64,000 nucleotides of DNA from GCA-2737665 sp044344795 (GTDB taxonomy: Bacteria > Bacteroidota > Bacteroidia > Palsa-965): contig JBIJCF010000002.1 in NCBI GenBank assembly GCA_044344795.1, forward strand, positions 62,001 to 126,000, written 5' to 3'. Each line of letters starts with the position of its first letter. Within the stretch, counting starts at the first letter, position 1. A program made the position numbers and the translations under genes. This document shows positions 27,661 through 35,790 of this stretch, one piece after another. The notes below the pieces were generated by a model. That model saw nothing but the letters and a program-made list of their open reading frames with translations, was not told where the DNA came from and made no database searches.

Positions 27661-28842
27661 TTACTCTACGAGCATTTCATCGAAGAAGGTGCGAATACGA
27701 TCTTCGTTTTTCTCGGCAAAATGTGAATATTGACGGTTAAACATGATGTGGTACATGCTGATGAAAGCATAACAATCCAAATATCCATTCTTGTTGGCTT
27801 TGCGAGCAAACTTAAATTCGCCGTCTTGACTGTCAGATTTGCTCAGCATGTGTTCCCAGCTATATGATTCCAAATATTTCTGTTCAGTTAAACTGTTCGA
27901 GCGCTTAATGTAACCGATATCGTTCGTGTAGTTGGAGATTTTGTCTTTCGCGGAACGATAATGACTCCATGGCTCAGAAGAAATCGGATCCTGATTAGAG
28001 TTGATCATGTTTGGAATTGATGTACGCGACATCCAGTGGCGGTTAAACGTCTTACCACGCTTCTCGCAGATTTCGCTCATGCTGTTAAACAGCTCTACGT
28101 CAGGATAGCAGATTATACCGTTGATACATGCATCATACGCGCCTGACCAATCTTTTTGCTTCATCTTTACATCCACCAATTTTTTGTATGGATACAACAT
28201 ACGTGGTTCAATTTTGATCGCACGCTTGTAGTAAATCGCTGCATTTTCCCAGTCTTCCTGCTCACGATAACAATTGGCAATGTTGTATGCCGCTTTATAA
28301 TAATCAGCCTGAAGATCTAAAGCCTTCTTAAAGTTCTTGATGGCAGCTGAATACTCTTTGTTATCCATGCTTTCAGAACCTTTCTTGTAGAAATCTTTAG
28401 CGTCGTCAGCAACAGCAGTATCAACGTCAGGTTTCACGAAGAAGTCGTACAATAATTCAGAACCTAACGTTTGTTTATCACAAAGCAATGAAGCTGTGAT
28501 ACAAGTGAGTTGCAAGTCTGATTTGTATTCTTCGTATTTGTACTTCTTATTTGCCGGAATTGACTGTCCTTTGGAAAGTTTCGTTAAAAGATCCATCAAA
28601 TCTTTCATCAACTGATCCTGATAACGATCGTATTCGTAAAGCGTACGCAATTGCCATAAGTCGTTATCGTATGGATGGGCATCAATAACTTTCTTGATGG
28701 ATGCAACAGCCTTATCGTATTTCTTCTTTTGATAGAGGTCTTTCGATTTTTGAATTGCTTTCTGTTCTTTAGCAGAGTACTGCGCATTGGCAATACTGAA
28801 GGTCATCAAAAGCAAAAGCGTGGTCAGGATTTGTTTGATCAT
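27661..28842 (-). CDS. Secreted TPR-repeat protein, function unknown
   Basis: A 393-residue protein with a signal peptide (cleavage near IANAQ, about residue 20) and tetratricopeptide repeats. One repeat sits near the N-terminus (KDLYQKKKYDKAVASIKKVIDAHP) and consecutive repeats near 150-250 (GSESMDNKEYSAAIKNFKKALDLQADYYKAAYNIANCYREQEDWENAAIYYKRAIKIEPR). The C-terminal 130 residues have no motif I recognise. It is probably a periplasmic scaffold. It has no obvious operon partner: a small lipoprotein gene on the same strand lies 31 nt upstream. Confidence 0.75.
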   Translation of the reverse strand: MIKQILTTLLLLMTFSIANAQYSAKEQKAIQKSKDLYQKKKYDKAVASIKKVIDAHPYDNDLWQLRTLYEYDRYQDQLMKDLMDLLTKLSKGQSIPANKKYKYEEYKSDLQLTCITASLLCDKQTLGSELLYDFFVKPDVDTAVADDAKDFYKKGSESMDNKEYSAAIKNFKKALDLQADYYKAAYNIANCYREQEDWENAAIYYKRAIKIEPRMLYPYKKLVDVKMKQKDWSGAYDACINGIICYPDVELFNSMSEICEKRGKTFNRHWMSRTSIPNMINSNQDPISSEPWSHYRSAKDKISNYTNDIGYIKRSNSLTEQKYLESYSWEHMLSKSDSQDGEFKFARKANKNGYLDCYAFISMYHIMFNRQYSHFAEKNEDRIRTFFDEMLVE

Positions 28843-28873
28843 AATCTAATTAACTGAATATTGATTGTTAGGG

Positions 28874-29299
28874 TTATTGGCGGGTTAATGTTCCGGAACA
28901 GGTATCGATTGTTGTTCCGTTGTTCATGTAGTATGTCAAATTAATCGTGTTAGACGTAGCGCCTAACGTTCCATCTCCGGTAAGCGTATTGCCATTATAA
29001 ATTTGGGAAGGAATGGTGATGTTGTTGCCAATGACAGTTGCCGTTGCTTTGTATGCAAAGCCGATATTGTAGAGGTTTTCCAGAAATATCTGATCCGTAT
29101 TTGTTGTGGATTTGGAAATTTGTACGACATATGTATTGGGACCAATTTGCGAACTGACTTCCGAAAAACTCCATTGATCCACGTACTTGTCGCGAATGTC
29201 ATCCGGCTCGGGTCTTTCTCCTTCGCACGACCACCAGGTAACTGCGAGAAGCGCAAACAATGCACCGAATCCGAACAGAGATAATTTATTAAAACGCAT
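28874..29299 (-). CDS. Small putative lipoprotein, function unknown
   Basis: A 141-residue protein whose hydrophobic N-terminus ends in AVTWWSC, a plausible but atypical lipobox with Trp before the Ser-Cys. The body is a short beta-rich domain rich in Asn and Thr (SKSTTNTDQIFLENLYNIGF, NNITIPSQIYNGNTLTGDGTLG, INLTYYMNNGTTIDTCSG). It resembles small secreted Bacteroidota lipoproteins of lipocalin-like type, but I cannot assign a family. It is upstream of, and on the same strand as, the TPR protein, with a 31-nt gap. A near-consensus box (CATATTTG) lies 5 nt before the ATG. Confidence 0.65.
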   Translation of the reverse strand: MRFNKLSLFGFGALFALLAVTWWSCEGERPEPDDIRDKYVDQWSFSEVSSQIGPNTYVVQISKSTTNTDQIFLENLYNIGFAYKATATVIGNNITIPSQIYNGNTLTGDGTLGATSNTINLTYYMNNGTTIDTCSGTLTRQ

Positions 29300-29376
29300 G
29301 AAAACAAATATGGCAAAATTTCCCCACTAATTGGAGAAATAACGCTAACGACAATAAAATATTACATATCAACAAA

Positions 29377-29790
29377 TCAGGAATTGACTTTTGATTTGTT
29401 TAATTCATGTTCAGGTCTATATGTAGCGTGTATAGAAGGGCTATATTTGACAAATATGTTTAACCAAATATTTCTGGCCCAGCGAAAGATGAATGGAAAC
29501 ATGGAAATGTAAATTCCAAGTACAAGAGAGAACATGGCCCAAAATCCTGCATCGAAAACAAAATACGCAATACCTGCAGGAATAAACATGACAGCGACGG
29601 ATACAGCATAACTGACGTACATGGAACCGTAATAGAATCCGGTTTCAGGTTCAAATGATTGACCGCATACCGAGCAGTTTTTGTGCATATCTCCAAGCTT
29701 GCTCAATTTATATGGGTTCTTTTCCAAATAAAGATCTCCATAATTGCACTTGGAGCATTTGTTATTTAATACACTATAGAAGAATCCCAT
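29377..29790 (-). CDS. DUF983 small membrane protein
   Basis: A 137-residue protein of the DUF983 family. N-terminal cysteine pairs CSKC and CSVC suggest a small metal-binding knuckle. The family stretch FEPETGFYYGSMYVSYA follows, then two membrane segments (about 62-84 and 89-109). Function is unknown, although DUF983 genes often sit near heme-copper oxidase genes in proteobacteria. I place the start at the ATG at 29790. An in-frame TTG at 29811 lies inside the TACCTTTG promoter box, so it cannot be the start if that box is used. Confidence 0.78.
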   Translation of the reverse strand: MGFFYSVLNNKCSKCNYGDLYLEKNPYKLSKLGDMHKNCSVCGQSFEPETGFYYGSMYVSYAVSVAVMFIPAGIAYFVFDAGFWAMFSLVLGIYISMFPFIFRWARNIWLNIFVKYSPSIHATYRPEHELNKSKVNS

Positions 29791-29808
29791 ACCGATAATT
29801 TTATACAA

Positions 29809-29816
29809 CAAAGGTA
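29809..29816 (-). promoter_or_regulatory. -7 box TACCTTTG for the DUF983 gene
   Basis: A perfect TAnnTTTG match on the minus strand, 18 nt before the ATG at 29790. It overlaps an upstream in-frame TTG and so decides the start. Confidence 0.5.
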
Positions 29817-29859
29817 GGACGCTGATCCCACCTTTATGGTGTTTTAAGTCACATTAATA

Positions 29860-30066
29860 TTATTTTTTGGCAGGACAGGTATTTAAGCCGAATATCGCGT
29901 AGAGTGGGCAAAATCCAATTGCAGCTGTTAAGGTAAATACTGCTGCAGCAACGATGGCAATGATGCCGAAAGTACCGATAAGTACATTGGTGAAATACAA
30001 TGTTAAAAGCACCAATGATACTAATACACGTGCAATGCGATCAAAATTTCCAATATTCGGTTTCAT
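29860..30066 (-). CDS. DUF2892 (YgaP-type) inner membrane protein
   Basis: A 68-residue protein with the DUF2892 pattern. The N-terminus NIGNFDRIARVLVSLVLL is followed by two closely packed membrane helices and the end GFCPLYAIFGLNTC, matching the membrane part of YgaP-like proteins. A rhodanese domain found in some relatives is absent. Members are small paired-helix membrane proteins of unclear role, sometimes linked to sulfur metabolism. It lies downstream of the structured 334-bp intergenic region and upstream of DUF983 on the same strand. Confidence 0.85.
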   Translation of the reverse strand: MKPNIGNFDRIARVLVSLVLLTLYFTNVLIGTFGIIAIVAAAVFTLTAAIGFCPLYAIFGLNTCPAKK

Positions 30067-30199
30067 GGTAAAATGGGTTTAGATTAGTTTGTGAAGATTA
30101 CAATTCCCGAAATAATTGTTAGGCAAAGTGCGCAAAACAGGATAAATTTTAACCACTTCGGCATAACGATTATTTGATGCAGCTAAATTAGTTGTATAA

Positions 30200-30239
30200 A
30201 CAAACAACGGGCGTGACTATAGTCACGCCCGTTGTTTGT
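30200..30239. terminator. 40-nt perfect palindrome, probable bidirectional terminator
   Basis: Twenty bases pair perfectly with the next twenty (centre between 30219 and 30220). The stem contains ACAACGGGCGTGACTA and its complement. On the minus strand the flank is TTTGTTTATAC, a weak T-rich tail. It lies 160 bp downstream of hutU and upstream of DUF2892, so it could end the hutU transcript. The core ACAACGGGC occurs again at 30376-30384. Confidence 0.55.
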
Positions 30240-30400
30240 AAAAACCTGATTGATATCAGTTTTGGTGTGATGTAGGCTTATCGAAAGTGAGTTGAACTAC
30301 ACCATTTAGCAAGACCGGCAACTGCACATAGAAGCGTTTATAAAGTAGTCGCACTTTTTACTGCCATATTTCCCGACAACGGGCTACATGTTATTGTAGC
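30227..30400 (-). other. Structured intergenic element with a 32-codon reading frame after hutU
   Basis: This is the non-coding part of the 334-bp gap between DUF2892 and hutU. It is bounded by a 9-bp inverted repeat, GCCCGTTGT (30227-30235) and ACAACGGGC (30376-30384). On the minus strand it contains, in order from hutU: a hairpin (30383-30400), CCCG-TTGT-CGGG, then a short open frame from a GTG at 30354 to a TGA at 30256 encoding 32 residues. The frame contains YVQLPVLLNGVVQLTFDKP, followed by a small hairpin and the 40-nt palindrome. It has no good start signal. It could be an attC-like recombination site, a structured RNA, or a gene remnant. Confidence 0.4.
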
Positions 30401-32410
30401 TTAAAAAACAGATTTGTCGATCAATTCATCATCCACAAGATTCGGTAAAGTTACTTTCAAATCCGGAGTACGTGCCATTTCACGTTTAATAGCAAACAAT
30501 GCTTCCTCATTTCGCGCCCAGCCGCGTCGTGCGATGCCGTTATTAACGTCCCAAAATAGCATCGAACGCAATCGTCGTTCACTGTCAGCGCTTCCATCCA
30601 GCAGCATGCCGAATCCACCATTGATTACTTCGCCCCAACCAACTCCGCCTCCATTGTGCAAGGAAACCCAAGTTGCTCCTCGGAAAGCATCACCTACAAA
30701 ATTCTGAACGGCCATGTCTGCAGTAAAGGCAGATCCATCGTAGATGTTTGATGTCTCACGATAAGGAGAATCAGTTCCGGAAACATCATGATGATCACGA
30801 CCTAATACAACGGGCGCTGAAATTTTTCCTTCAGCTATAGCTTTGTTTATCGCTGCTGCAATACGAATTCGTGCTTCACTGTCGGCATATAAAATGCGAG
30901 CCTGAGATCCAACCACGAGGTTATTCGTCATAGCGTCTTTAATCCACGTGATGTTATCGCTTAACTGTTGTTTAATCTCATCAGGTGCAGAGCGATGCAT
31001 ATCTTCCAAAACATCCAATGCAAGTTGATCAGTTGTGGCTAAATCTTTCGGGTCGGCAGAAGTACACACCCAACGGAATGGTCCGAAACCATAGTCGAAG
31101 CACATTGGACCAAGAATATCCTGCACGTATGAGTTATAGCGGAAGGTACCATCAGGTTTTACAATATCTGCTCCGGCGCGCGAAGCTTCCAATAAGAAGG
31201 CATTTCCGTAATCGAAAAAGTACATGCCTTTATTTGAAAGCGTGTTGATAGCTGCAGCATGTCTTCTTAATGTTTCCTGCACGTGTTGTTTAAATACTGC
31301 AGGTTGTTCGGCCATCATTTTATTGGCATCTTCAAATGAAACACCTACAGGATAATAACCGCCTGCCCATGGATTATGTAATGAGGTTTGATCGGAACCA
31401 ATATCCACGTGAATATTATCACGCACCACACGTTCCCACAGATCAACAACATTACCTTGATAAGCAATAGAAACTGCCTCACGATTTGCTGTTGCTGTTT
31501 TAATTCTTGAAATCAACTCATCGAGGTTGTCATACACTTCGTCAACCCATCCTTGACTATGTCGTGTTTGCGTTGCTTTCGGATTGATTTCGGCAACAAC
31601 AGCAACTAATCCCGCAATTTTACCGGCTTTGGGCTGTGCACCACTCATTCCGCCTAGTCCGCATGTTACAAACAACTTTCCCTTACGGTCATCTTCGTTT
31701 TTCGAAATCTTTCGGGCAGCATTCATCACCGTAATTGTCGTGCCGTGCACAATTCCTTGCGGGCCGATATACATGTAAGATCCTGCAGTCATTTGTCCGT
31801 ATTGGGTTACACCTAATGCATTAAATTTTTCCCAATCATCCGGTTTGGAATAGTTGGGAATCATCATGCCATTGGTAATCACAACACGCGGCGCATCCTT
31901 GTGCGATGGAAATAAACCCATTGGATGTCCGGAATACATTACCAATGTTTGCTCGTCTGTCATTGTTGCCAGATACTGCACGGTAAGCAGGTACTGTGCC
32001 CAGTTTTGAAAAACCGCTCCGTTTCCGCCATAGGTAATGAGTTCATGTGGGTGTTGCGCTACAGCATAATCGAGATTATTCGAAAGCATGTGCATTATTG
32101 CAGCAGCCTGAATACTCTTGTGAGGAAACTCGTGAATTGGTCGTGCGTATATTTTGTAATCGGGACGAAACCGATACATGTAAATTCTTCCGTAGGTGTT
32201 TAGTTCTTCTGCAAATTCTTGTACAAGTGCTGCATGATGTTTCGTGGGAAAATAACGTAATGCGTTGCGTAGCGCCAGCTTCTTTTCCGCCGGAGTTAAA
32301 ATCTCTTTGCGCTTTGGTGCATGATTGATGCTTGTGTCGTACGCTTTCTTTTCAGGCAATTCGTCGGGAATTCCGGTTAATACGAGCTTTTTAAATTCTT
32401 CAGCGTTCAT
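30401..32410 (-). CDS. hutU: Urocanate hydratase
   Basis: HutU adds water to urocanate to give imidazolone propionate in histidine breakdown, using tightly bound NAD as an electrophile. The 669-residue protein matches the longer Bacteroidota form of the family. Core motifs are present: YGGNGAVFQNWAQY, VMYSGHPMGLFPS, QMTAGSYMYIGPQGIVHGT, TCGLGGMSGAQPKAG, and near the C-terminus SLHNGGGVGWGEVINGGFG. I start at the ATG at 32410, which matches MNAEEFKKLVL; an upstream in-frame TTG overlaps the preceding gene. hutH, hutI and hutG are not in the window. It lies 20 nt after the SecA-like gene and is probably co-transcribed with it. Confidence 0.93.
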   Translation of the reverse strand: MNAEEFKKLVLTGIPDELPEKKAYDTSINHAPKRKEILTPAEKKLALRNALRYFPTKHHAALVQEFAEELNTYGRIYMYRFRPDYKIYARPIHEFPHKSIQAAAIMHMLSNNLDYAVAQHPHELITYGGNGAVFQNWAQYLLTVQYLATMTDEQTLVMYSGHPMGLFPSHKDAPRVVITNGMMIPNYSKPDDWEKFNALGVTQYGQMTAGSYMYIGPQGIVHGTTITVMNAARKISKNEDDRKGKLFVTCGLGGMSGAQPKAGKIAGLVAVVAEINPKATQTRHSQGWVDEVYDNLDELISRIKTATANREAVSIAYQGNVVDLWERVVRDNIHVDIGSDQTSLHNPWAGGYYPVGVSFEDANKMMAEQPAVFKQHVQETLRRHAAAINTLSNKGMYFFDYGNAFLLEASRAGADIVKPDGTFRYNSYVQDILGPMCFDYGFGPFRWVCTSADPKDLATTDQLALDVLEDMHRSAPDEIKQQLSDNITWIKDAMTNNLVVGSQARILYADSEARIRIAAAINKAIAEGKISAPVVLGRDHHDVSGTDSPYRETSNIYDGSAFTADMAVQNFVGDAFRGATWVSLHNGGGVGWGEVINGGFGMLLDGSADSERRLRSMLFWDVNNGIARRGWARNEEALFAIKREMARTPDLKVTLPNLVDDELIDKSVF

Positions 32411-32430
32411 CTGTATCTCTCTTAAATTCT

Positions 32431-33009
32431 TTATTCTTTCATGTGCATACGAAACCATTCTTCCGGACTTTTTGTTTTGGAAGTAATGGAAATTTTTTGA
32501 GCAAGTTTGGTTTGCGCATTCTTAATCGCACTTTGAATCATGGGATGCTCAATAAATTCCCGGTCATCCATCCCCATTGATTTCATGAGGTTGGCGATAC
32601 GTTCTCCTCCAAACTGCAGGAAAAACAAATCATCCAATGCAGCGTAAGCTAGCATCGGCATAGCGACTCCAAGCTGTTCCAATTGTTTTGCAAGCTGTTG
32701 TTCCTGCTGCGATAAGGGAAAACGTTCACCCAAAACAACGGTATTGCCTGCGGTTGAAACAAAAGTTCTGATGCGTGCCTGAGTACTTGCATTAGAAAGC
32801 TGTTCCGCATGTACAACATTAACCCGGTGATGTTCAGTGGTTAATCGTAAAATATCTTCCTGCGAAGAAGCAAAGAAAAGAAGCGTCATTACTTTGCCGC
32901 TATTCACTTCGGATGCGATATGCGTATTTAATGCGGTGCGGGTACTCATCACTTTGGCCCGAAACAACTCAGGTTCTTTTTTAGCAAACAGGTCCGAAAA
33001 AAATCCCAT
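32431..33009 (-). CDS. Stand-alone SecA motor-domain-like protein
   Basis: A 192-residue cytosolic protein with no signal peptide. Residues 121-172 closely follow the end of the SecA second nucleotide-binding domain: ALDDLFFLQFGGERIANLMKSMGM and EFIEHPMIQSAIKNAQTKL, compared with the SecA pattern of a LEDDLMRxFG-type segment and an IEHxMIxxxIENAQ-type helix. Residues 38-100 look like a helicase C-terminal fold (TLLFFASSQEDILRL, TVVLGERFPLS). SecA's Walker A, DEAD box, scaffold and zinc tail are absent, so it is not a working translocase. It may be a SecA-derived adaptor. It sits between DUF5522 (2 nt away) and hutU (20 nt away). Confidence 0.65.
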   Translation of the reverse strand: MGFFSDLFAKKEPELFRAKVMSTRTALNTHIASEVNSGKVMTLLFFASSQEDILRLTTEHHRVNVVHAEQLSNASTQARIRTFVSTAGNTVVLGERFPLSQQEQQLAKQLEQLGVAMPMLAYAALDDLFFLQFGGERIANLMKSMGMDDREFIEHPMIQSAIKNAQTKLAQKISITSKTKSPEEWFRMHMKE

Positions 33010-33011
33010 GT

Positions 33012-33194
33012 TTATTCTTGTTGTTTCGGTTTATCAAATCGACCTGTTTTTTTATTGTAGCCGTATGGACAATGTTTGCATCCATTTTTACAACAATATC
33101 CGCGCTTCAATAAATATTTTGCGGTGAAGATAACGTAACCTTCAGGCGACATGTAATAATCATCCGGATCCAAGTTGCGCAGTCGTTCACTCAC
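33012..33194 (-). CDS. DUF5522 small cysteine-rich protein
   Basis: A 60-residue protein of the DUF5522 type. It contains DYYMSPEGYVIFTAKYLLKRGYCCKNGCKHCPYGY, with four cysteines in a CCxxxCxxC arrangement near 34-42 that probably binds metal. The start is a GTG at 33194, with TAATTTTA (one mismatch from the -7 consensus) ending 5 nt upstream. It leads a three-gene unit with the SecA-like protein and hutU. The function is unknown; it should be cytosolic. Confidence 0.8.
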   Translation of the reverse strand: MSERLRNLDPDDYYMSPEGYVIFTAKYLLKRGYCCKNGCKHCPYGYNKKTGRFDKPKQQE

Positions 33195-33269
33195 AGTTGT
33201 AAAATTACTTGGTTCAAGCTAATCGAATGCTACAATATGTAAGTTTGTTTTGTAAAAGTTTATTCCGTG

Positions 33270-33277
33270 TAACTTCG
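33270..33277 (+). promoter_or_regulatory. -7 box TAACTTCG, 4 nt before the PLP-enzyme ATG
   Basis: Matches TAnnTTYG and ends 4 nt before the ATG at 33282. Two overlapping TTTG/TTTTG candidates lie upstream as -33 elements. It predicts a leaderless mRNA. Confidence 0.58.
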
Positions 33278-33281
33278 TTGC

Positions 33282-34193
33282 ATGCTTCATCCTGCCAGAA
33301 CGCACAGAATTGAGAGTGAATTAATTGATCGTTTTGGGTTAACGATCAGTATGTTGCGTTTGGATGAAATGCATCCCGAAATTGGTGGCAACAAGTGGTT
33401 TAAATTAAAATACAACATCGAGGAAGCGAAACGGAACAAGGCTAAAGGAATAATAACGTTCGGCGGCGCCTTTTCCAATCATATCGCAGCTACAGCTGCT
33501 GCCGGGAGACTTTTCGGAATCCCAACAATTGGTATTGTTCGCGGGGAAGAGCGTGCTGCAGAAAATCCAACTTTAAAAGACGCTGCCGCAAATGGAATGC
33601 AACTACATTTTATTTCAAGAGAGGATTATGCACGCAGATATGAAGATGAATTTCTTCGTGAGCTACGACGGAAGTTTGACGGTTACTTTTTTGTTCCGGA
33701 AGGAGGAAATAATCTCAACGGAATTCGTGGTGCAATTGAGATCGTTAGTAAAATCGCTGTACCGTTTGATGTGCTAACCACCGCTGTTGGAACGGGAAGT
33801 ACATTGGCTGGCATGACTTTCGGTTTGCAGGGAAATCAGGAAGTAATTGGATTTTCGGCATTGAAAGGTGCCGGTGATCTAGATAATCATATTGACGAAA
33901 AGATTTCAGAGTTTCAGTTCTCAGGAATGGACGGATCTCGTCTTACGCCGGGCAAGTGGACTTTGAATCACGAATTTCATTTTGGCGGCTACGCCAAGCG
34001 TTCGGATGAACTCATAGTGTTTACCGAGCAATTCTATTTTGCGCATGGTGTACAACTCGATTATGTGTACACAGCGAAAATGATGTTTGGTTTATCAGAG
34101 TTAGTGGCGCAAGGCTACTTTACTCCCGGAACGCGGATTGTAGCGGTTCATACCGGCGGACTTCAGGGTAATCGCGGTTATAGTTCTTTGTAA
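33282..34193 (+). CDS. PLP-dependent ACC deaminase / D-cysteine desulfhydrase family enzyme
   Basis: A 303-residue fold-type II PLP enzyme. The PLP lysine lies in GGNKWFKLKYN (about 31-41). FGGAFSNHIAATAAAGR provides the Ser-Asn-His substrate loop, EGGNNLNGIRG binds substrate, and TAVGTGSTLAGM is the glycine-rich phosphate loop. The C-terminal HTGGLQG is typical. The family contains 1-aminocyclopropane-1-carboxylate deaminase and D-cysteine desulfhydrase. The two are hard to separate by eye, and many Bacteroidota members with this annotation are untested. The predicted promoter is directly upstream and the gene appears monocistronic. Confidence 0.85.
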   Translation: MLHPARTHRIESELIDRFGLTISMLRLDEMHPEIGGNKWFKLKYNIEEAKRNKAKGIITFGGAFSNHIAATAAAGRLFGIPTIGIVRGEERAAENPTLKDAAANGMQLHFISREDYARRYEDEFLRELRRKFDGYFFVPEGGNNLNGIRGAIEIVSKIAVPFDVLTTAVGTGSTLAGMTFGLQGNQEVIGFSALKGAGDLDNHIDEKISEFQFSGMDGSRLTPGKWTLNHEFHFGGYAKRSDELIVFTEQFYFAHGVQLDYVYTAKMMFGLSELVAQGYFTPGTRIVAVHTGGLQGNRGYSSL

Positions 34194-34264
34194 TACCGGC
34201 GGAATTAACAAATCCCTGTTAATCACCTCATGCATGTTTATTTAATATCAAGCGTTAACATCGG

Positions 34265-34272
34265 TATTTTTG
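34265..34272 (+). promoter_or_regulatory. -7 box TATTTTTG, 4 nt before the glucosaminidase ATG
   Basis: A perfect TAnnTTTG match. A TTTA about 20 nt upstream may serve as the -33 element. The ATG at 34277 is preferred over the in-frame TTG at 34274, giving the recurring 4-nt spacing. Confidence 0.6.
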
Positions 34273-34276
34273 TTTG

Positions 34277-35218
34277 ATGCTCACTGTTGTCCGCATATTA
34301 TTGTTGAGTCTTTTGTTCCTGTTGCGAACAGAATATTCCATTGCTCAACCTGCAGAGCGAAAGAACACTCCACAGGATTACATTGCCAAATATAAAGAGG
34401 ACGCCATCCGCGAGATGCATCAGTACGGAGTTCCTGCGAGCATCACCTTGGCGCAAGGCATGTTGGAATCTGATAACGGAAATAGTGCGTTGGCTGTTTA
34501 TGCCAATAATCATTTCGGTATCAAGTGTCATAAAGAATGGTCGGGTGCAACATACCATCAGGATGATGATGAGAAGAATGAATGTTTCAGAAAATATAAT
34601 TCCGCTTATGAATCGTTCATTGATCATTCCAGCTTTTTAAGAACGCGACCTCGCTATGCAGGGTTGTTTGAATTACAAATAACCGATTACAAAGGCTGGG
34701 CAACAGGACTAAAAGCAGCGGGATATGCGACAGATCCGAAATATGCAGATCGTTTAATTGACATCATAGAGCGGTACAAACTGTTTGAATACGATAAGTC
34801 GGAAGGAATTGCACCAACCGTTGTTAAACCAAAACCGCAGCAAGGACAAGTTGTGGTAAATCCAACTGCACAGCGGAGGCAAGTGATGACGATGAATCAC
34901 GTGAAGTACGTGGTGGTGAAGCCCGGTGATTCATTTTTTAAGATCGCTCAGGAGTTGGATATGGAAGTTCGGCAATTGTATCGCTACAATGAAATGGGTA
35001 AAGACGCTATTCTGAAGCCCGGGCAAACATTATACATTCAGCCGAAAAAGAAAAAGTCAGCAACCGGAACACACTTGGTAAAGCCCGGAGAAACCATGCA
35101 CGCCATCAGTCAGTTGTATGGAGTGAAGGTGAAGTATTTATATCGATATAATAATATGCAAACCGGTACAGAGCCTAAGGCTGGCCAGGAAATTAAGTTG
35201 AATGCCAAGCGCCGGTAA
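34277..35218 (+). CDS. Exported N-acetylglucosaminidase with two LysM domains
   Basis: A 313-residue peptidoglycan hydrolase. A signal peptide (cleavage near SIAQP, about residue 24) is followed by a glucosaminidase domain of the FlgJ/LytG type (about 35-170). It contains SITLAQGMLESDNGNS (catalytic Glu64) and NNHFGIKC, then SFIDHSSFL and YATDPKYADRL. Two LysM repeats follow (about 213-260 and 267-312), with VVVKPGDSFFKIAQ and HLVKPGETMHAISQ. It probably cleaves glycan strands in the periplasm, anchored to peptidoglycan by LysM. It is convergent with the amidotransferase gene, with only 4 nt between stops. Confidence 0.92.
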   Translation: MLTVVRILLLSLLFLLRTEYSIAQPAERKNTPQDYIAKYKEDAIREMHQYGVPASITLAQGMLESDNGNSALAVYANNHFGIKCHKEWSGATYHQDDDEKNECFRKYNSAYESFIDHSSFLRTRPRYAGLFELQITDYKGWATGLKAAGYATDPKYADRLIDIIERYKLFEYDKSEGIAPTVVKPKPQQGQVVVNPTAQRRQVMTMNHVKYVVVKPGDSFFKIAQELDMEVRQLYRYNEMGKDAILKPGQTLYIQPKKKKSATGTHLVKPGETMHAISQLYGVKVKYLYRYNNMQTGTEPKAGQEIKLNAKRR

Positions 35219-35222
35219 AGCC

Positions 35223-35780
35223 TTATTGACTTTGTCTTATAAAATTTCCAATCAGTATTTTTCCGTTGTCGCCTGATACTTCAGGATGAAATTGTACTCC
35301 CCAAATTGATTTTACGGGATGACGCATAGCTTCTATGGTATAGGTGTCGGACGAGGCAAGGTGGATAAATCCCGGTGGAAGTGAAATGCCTTCTGTGTGA
35401 TCTTCCTGCATGGTAAATGTGTCATCCAAATTTTTCAGAAGAGCATCTTCTTTTATTTTGTGAATCGTCGTTGCTGTTCGAATCGCTTCGCCACGGAAAA
35501 TAGTTGCCCCGTTTAATAGCCCCAACAGCTGATGTCCGAAACAAATGCCAAGTATGGGTATGCGCACATCATTCAGAATTCCGAATTGTTTCCGGTAGGG
35601 CTGAAAGTCGACTTCCGTGAAGAAAATCGGAGAGCCGCTTAAAATGATGGCTTGTGATTGTTGCACAATTTCGTTCGTAAAATCTGTACGATCAATAATC
35701 CGGGATTGCGCACCAAGCGCAGTAACCATTTCGTGTATGGCCGGCGTTTTGGTGCTGCCTAATTGTATAATAGTAATCAC
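35223..35780 (-). CDS. Class I glutamine amidotransferase domain protein
   Basis: A 185-residue stand-alone glutaminase domain. The nucleophile elbow LGICFGHQ contains Cys80, and VQFHPEVS supplies His165 and Glu167, completing the triad. The closest resemblance is to the GuaA-type amidotransferase half (AIILSGSP near 44-51), but no synthetase domain is attached and none follows. It could provide ammonia to a separate partner or hydrolyse gamma-glutamyl compounds. It lies 10 nt downstream of the TauE/SafE gene and is probably co-transcribed with it. Confidence 0.8.
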   Translation of the reverse strand: MITIIQLGSTKTPAIHEMVTALGAQSRIIDRTDFTNEIVQQSQAIILSGSPIFFTEVDFQPYRKQFGILNDVRIPILGICFGHQLLGLLNGATIFRGEAIRTATTIHKIKEDALLKNLDDTFTMQEDHTEGISLPPGFIHLASSDTYTIEAMRHPVKSIWGVQFHPEVSGDNGKILIGNFIRQSQ

Positions 35781-35790
35781 GATTAGTATT

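Noticed and set aside
30414..30707. Plus-strand open frame of 97 codons inside hutU
   Set aside because: It lies antisense to a full-length, motif-complete urocanate hydratase and has no family motif or promoter.
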